DNA of 64,000 bases from Pyrrhoderma lamaoense. Taxonomy: Eukaryota > Basidiomycota > Agaricomycetes > Hymenochaetales > Hymenochaetaceae. The position numbers and the translations under genes were made by a program. Within the stretch, counting starts at the first letter, position 1. Each line of letters starts with the position of its first letter. This document shows positions 35,801 to 48,693 of this stretch, piece after piece. A model generated the notes under the pieces. The model did no database searches and was not told the origin of the DNA. It saw only the letters and a program-made list of their open reading frames with translations. Where the stretch lies: positions 992,001 to 1,056,000 of the forward strand of contig NBAZ01000002.1 in NCBI GenBank assembly GCA_002794735.1, read 5' to 3'.

Positions 35801-38800
35801 TGATAATGACCGCAAACCACTTCGGACCAGACTACCTGAACCTGCTACCTCTTTCGTTAAGTGCACCATTACGGGAGGCTGCCAGAACGTGTCAGATTGG
35901 ACCCCCTTCGAATTGGCCAGTGTCCGCATATGAATTTGTTGGGAGAAGCGATCTGACTGAGTCTGGAAAGGTCAAGGGTGACTTAGTGTTCAACGATGGT
36001 TATCGTTCTGCAAAGGAACATCTTGTAAGTGTAGTTTATATCTACGCGATAAGTTGATGATGTAGCTAACAACAGTTAATATAGTCGCAAACACATCGAA
36101 AGACATATAATATGATGTTCGATGAAGTACACAAAGCCGTAAATCCTGGAGAAATGAAGTTTTCTGGAGTTGAACTAGAGATTAGAGAGTTTACTGATGT
36201 TCGTTTCGGCGAGGATCAACGAGCACAAGAAGCAGCTAGGATGCTTGATTCATCGACTATCGCAACCATTCGGATGGTGGAACGACCGGATTTGAAGTAA
36301 GTATTACCTTATTTCTAGTAGTGTGCTAAGATTTCTTGAAGGGATGTCTGGATGCTTATTGAACTATTATAGTGAATTTGAGTTAGCCAAGGAACAGCAA
36401 ATGCAGGTTCTTCGGACCGCAGAGAGAACTTTGTCTTTACCTATAGGACGAGCAATGTTCACGTTCGCTACCGTCCCTTCCGTGACACGAGAGGTATACA
36501 CAATGCCCAAGATCGAGCTTCTAGTTAACCTCGAACCTCAGGGTATCACAATGGCCCCCGAACAAGGAAAGATCCCACCCGAAGCCTTAAGTTGGGCGGA
36601 ATTCCATAACGGTGTCGCAGCTGCGCTTCGTATCAGTCCTTCAACAAGTGCGATAGATAGTTCATGGATCTCTTTCAACAGGCCAAACGACCTAACTGCA
36701 GAGCATGCTGGTTTCTTGTTTGGACTTGGGCTAACCGGGCATTTGAAGGATATGTTAACTTGGCATACATTTGGATATTTAACTCCCAAACATGAACTGA
36801 CGTCTATTGGTGTCTTGCTTGGGCTTTCTGCAGCAAATGCTGGTAGTGGGAATAAGCATGTCACTAAATTACTAGCAGTCCATACCCCAGCTCTACTTCC
36901 TTCTCCTGATGTCGATCTGAATGTGCCACTGACAACACAGGCTGCGGGATTGATGGGTATTGGGATATTGTATATGGGGACAAAGAATCGGCGGATGGCG
37001 GAAGTGGCTCTACATCAGATTAGCAGATCTGATCTCCTCCAGCCGGATTTAAATAATGAACATAGAGAGGCATATACTGTGGCCGCGGCACTGTCCTTTG
37101 GTATGATTATGTTAGGAAAGGGTGGCGCTGTGACCACAAGTCCAGCGGATATTGCATTACTTTCTCGGCTTAAGGTTCTTATTCATGGTTCGGGTCCATC
37201 TATTATTCAGGAAAAACAAATCAGTGATTCGTTTGATGTGAATATGACTTCCCCCGCCGCAACCTTTGCACTGGGTTTAATGTACTTGAAGACGGAACGA
37301 CAGGATGTAGCGGATATACTGACTATTCCTGACTCTATAGCAGCTCTCAACCACATTCAACCGAATTTCTTGTTAGTACGGACAATTGCCAGGAATCTGA
37401 TTATGTGGGGAAAAATAAAAGCTACGGAGGAATGGCTCCTTAGTCAAGTACCCCAGCCTATATTGAGTATCATGGAGACAAGAAGGCCTTATGAACGAGT
37501 AGATGATTCTATTGAGCTTGCTTATTATCACATAACTGCTGGATCTGCTTTTGCATTATCCCTCAAGTATGCTGGTACTGCAAGTGAAGAAGCAGTCAAG
37601 ATTATTGGAGATCTATATGAGTACTTCAGAAGAGCCTTGGTTCCTGCTAGTAAGCCGTCATAGTGCTTTGACTTCCGTTCACCTCATCTAATAAAACTTT
37701 CTTTAGACTCTGCTTTCGATCACAGAATAAAGCGAGCTGCAACAAGGGATAGTCTTAGTTTGGTCACATTAGCTATGGCTATCGTCATGGTTGGAACCGG
37801 AGACTTGACTCTACTGAAACGGTTAAGAATGGCGCATGGTATGAATAACCAACCTATACGTTATGGAGCCCACATGGCTACTCACATGGCCTTGGGACTA
37901 CTGTTCTTGGGTGAAGGACGATTCTCTCTGGGGAACGCTGATGCATCGATTGCTTGCATGCTTGCTGCTTTCTATCCCCATTTTCCCGCGCTTTCTTCTG
38001 ATAATAGGTCGTTCCTCCCAGCCCTACGTCATCTTTGGGTGTTGGCAGTCGAGCCACGATGTATCATATCTAGAGATGTGGATTCAAAAGAGGTTGTATA
38101 TCTTCCGATGAAAATCAAAGTTAGGGAAGAGAATGGAACAACTGGGATAGCCCATCTTGTAGCGCCTACCCTCATTCCTCCTGTGGATAAACTTCTGTCC
38201 ATAAAGATTGATACTCCTCGTTACTGGCCTTTCCTACTTGATGTTGTCAATAACCCACGGCATTTGAACGGGCTGTTGCACTCCCAGACGTTATTTGTCA
38301 AACGTCGTACCATGTTCCTTAGTTATAATGAAGATCCAAAAGGTAGTCGAAGTCTGTTTGTTCGCTCAGGAATGTCAACTGGAGACGCCGCTACCCTCGA
38401 TTTCCCCCAACTAACGGATACAACTGTTCATCCGGCTAGTGATGTGCAACATTACATTAACTCGCATTCAAACGATATCACCTTTACCGCTTTTGCTGAT
38501 CGTTTTTGCCGCGCTGATGGTGTTACAGAGGAAGAGAAAATTTGTAACGCATTTTGTCATGCTGCTCTTCTTGATTGTATCATCCAAGACAAACCACACA
38601 TGCTTTCATCCTACCTCGCTCTACACCGCGCACGCATCATAAGTCCCAGATCGCGGTACTTCCAGCTGATTCAACAAGACCTAGTCCACTTAGACGATTT
38701 CTACTCTAAACTCTTCGATCGCCGCTTCAGTGGGAAAGCAGAAGGTATAAACCGACCTGCATTGTTACGCGAGAATGCTGTCTCTGGTGCGCTCTTAACC

Positions 38801-39256
38801 GTTGATCGCAAGCTACGTGCAACAATGGAAGAACCTGAAGTTCAAAATGCTTTACGGGCCTACATCTTCAACACCCTTTCCGGTACTCCTTCTACATATA
38901 GCACCCACAGTACCCATAGTGAAAGCTCTAATGGCACTACCGCCAAGCTCCCCACGACCATCTCAAACCCAGATGTTTCGCGTGCGTTAGCATGGTACCT
39001 ACAAAGGCACACAGTCCCATACGCCCCCTTCTTCCCTCCTCTTCGAGAACTAGCTATCGAAGCGCTAACCACCTACAGTTCACGTCCTCCTCCCGAAGGT
39101 ATTGCTGGAACAGACCGCTTACCTGATTTGGAGCAAGGCATTAAGCTTATTCTACACGCTTCAATTACTGGGCTTGTTCGGCCGTTTGGAAGTTGGTCTA
39201 TCGAGTCGTTTAATGATATACTACAGGTTTGGCAAACTGGTTTGAACCCTAGTTAA
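32895..39256 (+). CDS. APC1: Anaphase-promoting complex subunit 1
   Basis: APC1 is the largest scaffold of the APC/C ubiquitin ligase, which drives the metaphase-anaphase transition. Exons 32895-34420, 34484-35493, 35555-36024, 36085-36296, 36373-37649 and 37707-39256 give 2014 residues, the expected size, with no frame break. The N-terminal half is the WD40-like region, interrupted by Ser-rich (SMFSTSSSTSSGSTSDEKK) and poly-Pro (about residue 356) disordered loops, of the kind that are phosphorylated in homologues. The middle has the family's proteasome/cyclosome repeats: GFLFGLGLTGHLKDML, TSIGVLLGLSAANAGSGN, AAGLMGIGILYMGT, and the highly conserved TSPAATFALGLMYLKT followed by QPNFLLVRTIARNLIMW. 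The later repeat YGAHMATHMALGLLFLGEGR also fits. It shares a 384-bp promoter with the F-box gene. Confidence 0.95.
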
Positions 39257-40050
39257 ACGAGCAAATCTAAAGGCTATTTGTTACTTTCTTAGTATCTTAA
39301 TTCTCTTTCCCCATTCATTTTGCTCTTTACCTCTCCTCGTAACTAGACTTTGCAAGTTAATCAATATATTAAGGGGTCACAAAGCTGTTCTGATACCCAG
39401 TTTTCTCTTACCTCCCCCCCTCCTCCTTTTTTCATCTTTTTTTGTTACCTTGCTCTTTTTCTACTTGCTTTTACTTTGCATTCAGCTGTACTTCTATTCT
39501 TTGCATATCGCCTGCTAACATCATTCCTCAATAAAAACGAGCAACAAGTGGAAATCAGTACACAAAAACAAAATATTGTATACCTTTGCTTTTCGCACCA
39601 CCAAAAAAAAAATAGTTCCATTTAATGATTGTGATGGTTATTTTCAATTTCTAGAGTAACACATTTGTACGTATGCGTAAGTGTATGAGCTATGAGTTAC
39701 AATAAAAAGGTAAGTATCCACCATCAAAAAAAACGATAGAGCAAATTAAAAAACATATCGACTAATACAGATAAGTATGAGTTATAAATTGGAAGTTGGT
39801 ATAACTGAAAAGGAAAGAGAAAGGGGAGAGTAATGCGTGGATGAGAACAGAGCATGATAGGTAACAGAGAGAGAGGTGGACGAGATGAGGATGGCTGATA
39901 AAGAGATACCTTAAGGAACGAAAGGACAAGTGTTATAAAGGACTTGAATGTGAAAAGGGGAAAGAGATGATGAAGAGAAGTACAAGTGATAATATATGCA
40001 CAAGTATCAAGGAAGAAGGCAGATATCTTGGTCCCATGTATCTCAACACA
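39257..40050. other. Convergent intergenic region
   Basis: The 3' ends of APC1 (plus) and the TAF8-like gene (minus) meet here. The first part is pyrimidine-rich on the plus strand, the second purine-rich, as expected for two converging 3' untranslated regions. No gene seen. Confidence 0.5.
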
Positions 40051-42007
40051 TCATTTAGCCTTGTTTTCTCTCCCGATCTTAATCGAATTCTTTCTACTCA
40101 GTCCACCACCTGCCTTCAAATCAAACCCATCCATCATACCCATACTGCCCATACCACCCAAGCCACTCATATTGCTCATACTCATGCCTGTACCCAGCTT
40201 ATTCCGCTTCATGCTATTCGGTGGTGGTAGCCTATAATCATGAGCATCCCAATCCCAAGTAGCGAACAACAACGCGTCCGATAACCCCACCGCCGAGTCC
40301 TTCTCCCTCTTTTCACGTTCCCTAAGGTCATCGTCGTCGTCTTCTTGTTCATCCTTAGCACGACCTTTACCCTTAGTGGGCACAGGTGCAGGTGCGTTCC
40401 CAAGTGTGTTGAGATTCGAGTTCCAAGGTGCCGGGATCCCAGAACCGAATAATAACTTCTCCTTTGACGAATCAAAAAGAGCAGGGGGTGGGTTGATACG
40501 CGAAGCACGGTTTATCACGGGTTGCTAATAAAGCACAAAAGCAAAATATGCACACGCAAACGCACCAGACAAACTTCAATAAACCGTAACCCAAATTGTG
40601 AAACCCTTAAAATGAATACTCACCGGTAAGATGTGTTGTGCGATGTCTGGTATGTATGAAGTCGGTTGATAGCTAGGTACCACAACAGATTCGTTGACAA
40701 CCAATGGCCTTAGACTAGAAGCAGGCAGGGCCGTAATCTGCTCGTCCTTTGCCTTGTTCCCAATAGCTACAGGATGTGTTGGCCCAGGTGGGACAATCCG
40801 AGGACGCGGAGCAGCAAGACTTGCAAATAAGGTATCTGACGCTGTCCATCGGGGTGCTGTATAAGACTGCCTTAACATAGCAAGCGAAACACGGTGTCGC
40901 ATAGGGTTGGTAGAGGGATTTCGAGGTGGTGGGTTCGTGAGCAAGTAGTGATAAGCACCCATTAATGAAGGTGTGATTTCAGGTGTATCATGTTTCCGCT
41001 TTTGTAATTGCAAAGCTGTATTTTGAGAGTTCTTGATGATGGATCTATCCGGAAGATGGGTTTCTGGGATCGAGGAGAGGGATGATAGGCTATACGGGAT
41101 AGGAGAAAGATAATCCGCTGCAGATGTCGCAGTTGAGAGTTGCTGTGGGAGAGGTGTAGGAAGGCGCTCTCTTTCTCGCTCCAGAGTGCCTGTACTGGGT
41201 GGCGGGGGAAAGTCGGGCTCCAATTCAGATTTAACTATTGGAGATGGAGAAGGAAGTGGGCTTGCATCAATAGTAGAGATGGTAGGGAACGGGGAAGGTA
41301 ATCCGGGACATATTCCGGTGGTGTCCAACTTGACAATCGTAGTCGTTTGCGAGAAGGTGAAGACGCCGGATTTGATACAGGTGAAAGTGGAAGGGTCGGA
41401 GACATCATTCTTACATCCTCCTTTGAGTAGTCACCATTCACCAACTTCGCAGAAGTTTCAACCTCCTCCATCTGATCTTGTTCTTCACTCTCCTCATCCT
41501 CAACCTCCTCGTCAATCGCCTCCTCAGCGTCTTCAGGAACTTCGGCGTAAACAAGTAACATTGAGTCGTCGCAGTCTATTCTACGCCCCTCCGAAAGAGT
41601 TTCTATTGTAACAAATCAGAAAAAGTGCACAAAATTATGATTGAGACACAAGGGGAGAGGGCGCTCAAAAAGCGACAATGACCTTTGAGTACTGCGAGTT
41701 CTTCCGCTCTACGCGCAGTGGTAGTTGCATACCGAACCAAATCTCTTCCTTCACCCTCAGCAAAATCAGCCAGTTCCTCAACAGAGACTCCCATTGAGTC
41801 TAACGAACGAGCGACGTCAAATATCGATACACTTCTTCTTCCTGCGTGCTCTGCATTCCGCACACAAGTTGCTGCGAGAAGTGACATATACCGCGCCAGT
41901 AAATCCGTAAGAACATGAGTTGCCTGCGTCGATGCACGATTGAAGTTTTGCGCGTGAAGCGTTTTTTGAGTCGCTGACTCTAACATATCGAATACTGCGC
42001 CCTCCAT
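40051..42007 (-). CDS. Bromodomain-associated histone-fold protein, TAF8-like
   Basis: Exons 41683-42007, 40624-41602 and 40051-40524 give about 592 residues after one base is restored. The first 110 residues form a histone fold of the bromodomain-associated type: FDMLESATQKTLHAQNF, VLTDLLARYMSLLAATC, RRSVSIFDVARSLDSMGV, VEELADFAEGEGRDLVRY. The middle has an acidic stretch (EEAIDEEVEDEESEEQDQ) and then the motif PPEYVPDYLP-PFP, a Pro-rich segment of the kind found after the histone fold in TAF8. The frame breaks by -1 inside that motif at GGGG 41291-41294 (plus strand); one more base gives YVPDYLPPFP and makes all exon phases fit. The C-terminal half is Pro/Ser-rich and includes GSGIPAPWNSNLN and a Met/Gly-rich segment. 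TFIID subunit 8 is the best guess; TAF3 or a SAGA Spt7-type subunit are alternatives. Confidence 0.8.
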
Positions 42008-42596
42008 GATTCACTTATGGGAATTAAATGACAACGGTTCTACTAATATGTACTGCACGGACTGATTCTTGAATGACCAAAGAGAGTGACGGGCGGCTTC
42101 CAGCAGTATCAGTAGGCAGAGACTCTCCAAATGTCGTTTTACCTTAAATTTGGTTTGTGTCGACGACAAACAAAAAGAGAATTCGTGGACGAGAATTGAA
42201 TAACCTGAAGTCGATGCACGAGAGTGATCATGAACACTCAATTCAGTTTCATTACATAATGTCACGTGTCAGATGTGTTGCGCGCGGTTTAGAGCTACAA
42301 ATCAAGTCAAATGTTTACCTTATGTTAAATGTGAAGCACGGAACATCATATTATTTGGATCTTTAAATCTATATCTTTCACACCCAATCTTTTGGGTCGA
42401 AATATCAACTAATTTTCGATAATATGGATATATAAGTACATCGGAGTCTTATAAATACAGGCAACATGTATCGAAAATATCGTAACTAGAGACATACACT
42501 GATACAGAAAGCTAGTTAAAAGTCCTGATACAACATCAGCATTAAGGCAGGAGCGAGAGCGGATTATGGTATCGATATGAAGTTGAGTTATATTAA
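42008..42596. other. Intergenic region upstream of TAF8-like gene
   Basis: The region is AT-rich with no open frame of note. It should contain the promoter of the TAF8-like gene and the 3' end of the membrane-protein gene. Confidence 0.45.
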
Positions 42597-44291
42597 TTAC
42601 AATCTCAGGAGACGAAGTGGTTTCAAAGGTAAAGTTGCAAAAAATAGACCAATGCGGATAGAAATAGTAAATGGCAAAACCATGACTGATACGATTTGCC
42701 AGGGATGTGTGAAATAACTAGTGATACTTTTCATCTCATTAACAGATGGATTTCCTGCGATTGTTTTATCTGAGTCCTCAGTGCGTATGCGAGATTGGGT
42801 ATTGTTTCTTGAAGATAATGGTTGCATTTGCTCTTCTGCGATAGTCTCTAATGTATGGTATCGGCGAGCTGAAGTCGAAATTGAGGGTCTATGCAAAATC
42901 CCTTTCTTTGATAAATATGTAGCAATGACAAGAGCTTTTGAGGTGCAACCACACATAGCCTCCCAGCCCCAGACTGACAGGGCCCATGGAAGTGTAATGA
43001 ACTCCCATGCAATGACCTTCAGATGAGAATGTGGCGAATATAACCTCAAATCACTACTCGCTTGAAGACCAAGAATAAAATTCTCAAGAGCATCCAGCCT
43101 ATCTTCGCTAGTCTGATTTCTCCTTATCGTCTCCACCCTAATTTGTCGGACTGCATTCTCAATCTCATAAACAGCTTCTGAGATATCTTCCCATTCATGG
43201 ATGTTAGCTGCCGCAAGCTCATTGATACGATGATCAAGAAAATCCAGTCTGTCCGTCACATGTGTAAACTCCTCATCAAGACCTCCATCACCGGCATCTG
43301 ATAATTCATCTTCGATATCTTCATCTCTACTTGTAGAACTGTTTTCAAGAATCTCGTTTAGGGCCTGAGTACGGTCCTTAAGACGCTCAGCGAGGTGTGT
43401 CCATGGACGAACACCTGTAGCTAAGACAAACAAAGACGTGCTAAACCATGATAGAATCTTTGGATCACCCGAGATGAGTGTAGCAACATATCGAAGTAAC
43501 GTAGCACCAATAAAAGGGGATAGAACAGTTAAAGAAAGATAAAGTACTTCAAGGCTTCGTAGCTCCATTTGAGCAGCAGCCTTTACAGGATCATCTTCAT
43601 TGGCAGACTCAGCATTTTCTTCACTGAGAATAGACAAGCGGTAAAGAGTCCAAGGGACTATAGACACCTGGTCAGAAAGCTAGCGAAGAGAGACAAGGCG
43701 ATTCAACAGACCTTCAACAAGCTGATGCAGGTAGTAAATTAGAAACAGTAACAAAAGAATATTTTTGACGTGATCACTGCCAGTAAGAATATTTCCGATG
43801 GGAGAGACAAGTGCAACGATTATTGAGAGATCATATCCTGACCACGAAGAGTTGGAAGAGGCATTGTTCCCACGTGTACGGTTCCTGCCACTTCGAGTAG
43901 TGGCTCGAGGGGAATATCCCGATCGACGAGCCTTTCGATTCTTCACTTTTGTTATTTGAGGAGCAGCATCGGTAGAGTTCAGTGAGTTCGGAGAGGCTTT
44001 TGCGTCAGAATTAGCTTCCTGATGTCTAAGTGACTGTCCAGCCTCTCCAATATTCTCATCACTCGAACTAGAACAAGAGGATGCTGACGAGAACGCGTAA
44101 AGACCATCGTCATTTCCTTCATCCTTCTTCTTGATATGAGTAGCATCACTTTCGGTTTCTTCTTGAGTCTCATGAGGTACAGTCCCCGGTATCTTGAAAT
44201 CACCGCTTTTGCGAATTCTATGGGTGCATAGATTTGACTCTTTGTTCGTAGAAACTCTCCTCCTGCGTATCCCACCAACTTCGAACGACAT
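42597..44291 (-). CDS. Predicted multi-pass membrane protein, unknown function
   Basis: Two exons (43719-44291 and 42597-43667, with a 51-nt intron) give about 547 residues; a 53-nt intron two codons downstream would also fit. The N-terminal 145 residues are hydrophilic, acidic then basic (KNRKARRSGYSPRATTRSGR). Hydrophobic segments follow: DLSIIVALVSPIGNIL, KNILLLLFLIYYLHQL, VPWTLYRLSIL, LEVLYLSLTVLSPFIGATLL and STSLFVLATGVRPW. A charged central region of about 150 residues (LKDRTQALNEILE, LDFLDHRINELAAANI, ISEAVYEIENAVRQIRVE) is probably coiled coil. A last hydrophobic segment (VSVMVLPFTISIRIGLFFA) is near the C-terminus, which ends LRLLRL. I do not recognise the family. The layout suggests an organelle or endoplasmic-reticulum membrane protein with a large soluble helical domain. 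Confidence 0.78.
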
Positions 44292-44603
44292 CTTGAATAA
44301 TACTCCGGCAGATTAAAGAGAAGGGTTTAAGTCAAGTATAAGAGATGGAAACAATAGAAATCAGAGCCTTGAGGTTATACATGTGTATAGAGCTTGGAAC
44401 GACATGTCATGTTGATGATGGACGTTCCATATGAATTACGTCAGAACTTGCACGAGGTATTAATATCACAAATTTGTAACTCCGATTAAAAATTGAGCAA
44501 CAAACATTGAAACAACGACACTCTTCACTTAAACAAACCCCCAACTTAAAAAAAAACGAAAGAGATACAAAGGTAACATAGTTTCTGAAAAAAATATCAC
44601 AAA

Positions 44604-47600
44604 TCAGAACTGTATGGATCCGAATCCAGATGGACAGTTCTGTCTTGCTAAACTAGACGATCCGCTACGCATATAACAAATTTTAGCTGCAATACATTCA
44701 TCACTACATTCTTCAATGAATATCGATTCTTTTCCCTGGAACTGGTGAAACGTCTTGCATAATAAGTCAGTATATAAGTTGAATAAAATCTTCTAACCAC
44801 TCTAGTTACGGAGAGGAACTGTCGTATCAAACTCACCCTAACAAGATCTGGGTCGTTCTCCATGACCTCAGTGACACGATGCCACCAGGTAGCGTTAAGT
44901 GGATCATTCGGTCCCCAGCCCGTGATATTAGCTCCATATGTTTCACGGGTATCATACTCATATACGTAGGTTGGCCCAAATTCGACTTGGCCGTCCAACT
45001 CTGAGAAATTGTCTACATCACTCACCCATCTTATTAATAATGCATAGCAGACAAACCATAAGACTCAGCGGAGGAATAATGAATACAAGAATACTCACGT
45101 GTGTGCATCCAAGATTTCAAATGTCGAAGAATCTACCTCATATACTCTGAATCCTGAGTTGAGATTTGTTACTGGCACAATAGATGGACCTATCTGAAAG
45201 ATCTCGTCAGTTAGCGGATTCCCTTGAAAGGAGATATGATTATTAATCTCTTACCCAAGATACAGCCTGAGCCGCTTCTGCACTCATGGAAGTTCCGTTA
45301 TTCGCATAAAATATCTTTGACTACCTTCAGAGACGAATTTGCTTAGTACAAGCATTGATACGTACGGAGAAATGATCCTGGTGAGTGTGTCCCCAAAAGA
45401 TATCTGTAAGTATATTGGAAAAAAAACCTATAACATCGTAAACCCAAGAAAACGACTACAGTGACTCACTGGCGATAACATGAGGAGAGAAACGATCCAC
45501 TCTTTGTGTGAATGTTTAGGTTTAATTAACGATAAGACGTGTACAGTACACTTACATCTGATAAACTAACATATATGAATCAGTATGTAGAAGGGGAAGT
45601 ATTAGTGTTAGTTATACGTACATAAATTCGTTGGATTAAGAAGAGCATTCGAGCCATCCCATCCACTCAACACGTGCCCAAGAATCCAAACTAAAGGATC
45701 AGAGCACCATAAGTAGCAGACAAGCTCAAGTTATTAAGATACCAAATTACCTCTATCTCCAGCATCTTCGGCATCCTGAAGCTCATCCGTCAAAAATCTC
45801 AAAATTCCAGACGGATCACTAGAAGACATGTTAACATAGTTGAATATGTTTGCCCTTCGATAACAGTAAGTATAAGACTAAAATTTGTCGAGGTATGGTT
45901 ACGTACTTATACCACAGGTTCGTATTAAGGGTAATAATACGCAATCCATCCCCACGCTGAACCATATACGCTCCATAATTAGCTCTAGATGTCGTGACAG
46001 CAGATTCAGGAATCCAGCCCTCGTATTCCCAAAGACTTGATACATGCTCATAGTTCCTACAAGATTCATGATTAGAGGCCGTCGCTCGCGTCACAGGACA
46101 TTCCCAAAGAACATATACCAATCGAACTGGTGAGCAAGATCACCACCCAGAAGTTTTGGCGCATCGTCGGCTCTTAAGACAATGCAAACAATCATTAACA
46201 CATAAGTGGGTACTTGGAGAAGTATTCACTAACAGTCCATTTGAGTCATGGTTCCCTATAGCAACATACGTAGGTCCTGTGTTAAGCATTCGCTTGATAA
46301 GATCAAAGACGATAGTCTTTTTGAAGCATGATAATCTTAGATAGTAGTGAAAGTTACAATGCTCTAAGACTTACTTCAGTATATTCTACATATTCCTGAG
46401 ACAGCTGATTATCCGGGTCGTGCGAAACTATGTCTCCCGTGAGTAAAGTCCAAGCAAAACCATTACCCTTTGTTCCGGAAAGCTCAGGTATAGCCTCAAA
46501 CGCAGATGTGACAAGCGCAAGTGGTGCATCACTTCAAACATATTAACTTAGAACTTCATAGTTCCTTACAATACTTTGACAACGGTAAGGTGAAATATGA
46601 CTTACCAAAGAAAAGCACCATATCGAGGGGCAGGGAAGACTACTTGATTCGGATCAGGGACATTGACATTATTCGCTCGACAACATTGACCAGATGTGCA
46701 ATTTGCTTCAGCCCCATTCGCATACCCTAGTATCATCATGAGAACTCAGGTCGGACATGCATACCATATAGAAAATTGCATACGAGGATCAATATGTATA
46801 TCGGATATATGAAGCACCTTAAGGCGCTCTCCACTAGGTATCTTTGGAGCGGGTAGAGGATCTGGTTTCGGTTTCGCAAACCACGTACTGAGGTCAATGG
46901 GCGAAGTTGGGGGAAGAGGACATGCATTCATATAGTTTTGACATATCATCTATAAGAATACATTATAGCTGATATTCGTATCCTAACGGGATTTTAGATA
47001 CTAACCTGACCGTCAATACCAAGTACATCAGCACGTGCCAGCACCTGTGTGAACGGGCTTCCAAGTGCCAGCCTACCATAACTAGTAGGACAGTCCGAGC
47101 TCAGCCCAAACGTTTCGCATAGAACTATAACAATATCGGGTCCATATTCTGGTGCTGCAAGCGAGACAAACTTTGCGACAACAAGAGAAGATTGACAAGC
47201 TGCGCAGGTATCGCTAGTAAATGGGGAATTGGATGTGTCTGGAGAGACTAGGAGTTGGATTTGTCTGAGTGCTTGAGCAAAAATTGTTGCTCCCGATGCC
47301 TGGTCTGGAAGTAGGTGTGGGTCGCCTGTATTATTCTACAATAACAACATATCATCAAAACGAAAATTTATGAGCATAAATCCATTTTGTTATGAAAAGG
47401 ATAATTCTCACTAATGGGATTGTATTTGGATCCGTCAGATAAAGTGGATAAATGATATTCTGTTTGAGATTAGATAAAGTAGAGTCATAAATTTAGACTA
47501 ATTAGTTGACTAGTGATTAGATAAGATAATGATAAATCAGAAATGTGACGGACCGAGACTGGGTCTGAGATAACCGGTTGAACCTGTTCAGTCGTCTGTG

Positions 47601-47769
47601 TAGGATCATTATAGTAACTATTGTAAAGTGACGTAGGAAACGTGCCAGGCACCGTGAATGTTGAAGGTCCCAATTCCAACTTAGTCGTCGTCGCCGTCGC
47701 CGTCACATCACCTCGTGCCACACCCACCACAGTCGCAGATGCCAAAAAGGCAAACGCAGCCTGCATCAT
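44604..47769 (-). CDS. Secreted acid sphingomyelinase-like phosphodiesterase, copy 1
   Basis: Acid sphingomyelinases split sphingomyelin-type lipids into ceramide and phosphocholine, using a two-metal calcineurin-like site. The gene has about 18 short exons; exon 1 is 47554-47769, and one exon is 10 nt (45556-45565). The first 20 residues (MMQAAFAFLASATVVGVARG) look like a signal peptide. A saposin-B-like segment follows (DTCAACQSSLVVAKFVSLAA...GLSSDC). Metal-site motifs appear in order: VLHISDIHIDPR, GDIVSHD, AIGNHDS, WILGHVLSGWDG and FWGHTHQDHFS. The end is Cys-rich (CSDECIAAKICYMRSG). No frame break was found. Its natural substrate in a fungus, where ceramide phosphoinositol or glucosylceramide derivatives predominate, is uncertain. 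It is the downstream member of a tandem pair. Confidence 0.92.
45556..45565 (-). other. 10-nt microexon of sphingomyelinase copy 1
   Basis: On the minus strand GTTAG|TTTATCAGAT|GTAAGTG. With the flanking exons it codes the middle of NPTNLFYQIVDRFSPHVIA, the expected family sequence. Without it the frame breaks. Confidence 0.82.
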
Positions 47770-48693
47770 TCGATGAGGTCCAGGGAAAATCCTCCCAGAA
47801 CAAGAGTTGCGCCTCCTCGAGTTTCAAACTAAATCAAATCGAGGACGAGAAATTAGTAATTTTGAAGGATGCGATCCGTAAATGATTTTTTCAAGCTAGG
47901 GATACGCGTCTTCGAAATCACAAATCGCAAAATTAATGCTGAGATTAGTTCGCGTATACCGGATAAGGAGCGCCCAAAGACCTAGGCACGTCAAAATGGG
48001 GTAAAAAACCACTTCAACCACCAAGGGTTGGCAGAAGCCGACTAGTTATAACAAGACAAGAAGGGAAGAGAGAGATGCGATATAGGTGAGTTTTGATCCC
48101 GGAACCGAAACCCCAGTTGTGCTTTGCCCTTGCGGGGATAAAAGTACGACCAGGAAACAGAGGAACACCAAGGTCAGAAAGTGTCACCACCGCAATTTCA
48201 CTTTTTCATGTGTGCATATAATAGTATGGCCTTCGTAAGTACAAACAAGTTGCGGCTTAGTTGCCACATGCCGTGAACTACTTTATTTGATCGCACGTTC
48301 GCATTGTCGAGTCTACGTGCATACACAACATACTCAAAGTAGATCACGTTTGAGAGTGAAACCGATTTACATTTGACTGATATTGATGAACTAAGGACGT
48401 AATATCATTAAGCGGTATCAAACTCGTAAGCCTCTGGACTTCTACCACCAAGCGACAACCTATTTTTATCCATTCTGCATGCACACACTTACAAATATAA
48501 CACTTCGACGATCGCATACAGATAAATTCATCCACCAGATACAGATATATTCCAAGAAAAAGAAGGTCCCAAAATCAGCTAACACAGTTAGAAAAGAAAT
48601 AGACATCACGTCCACATATTTTGCTTTTAGGAATGATATACTAGAACTCCATCATTATATGCATATAGGAATTTCTTCATGGATCCCTTAAAA
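47770..48693. other. Intergenic region between the two sphingomyelinase genes
   Basis: It must contain the promoter of copy 1 and the 3' untranslated region of copy 2. No conserved open frame or repeat of the flanking genes was seen, so the duplication boundary is not obvious from sequence here. Confidence 0.45.
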
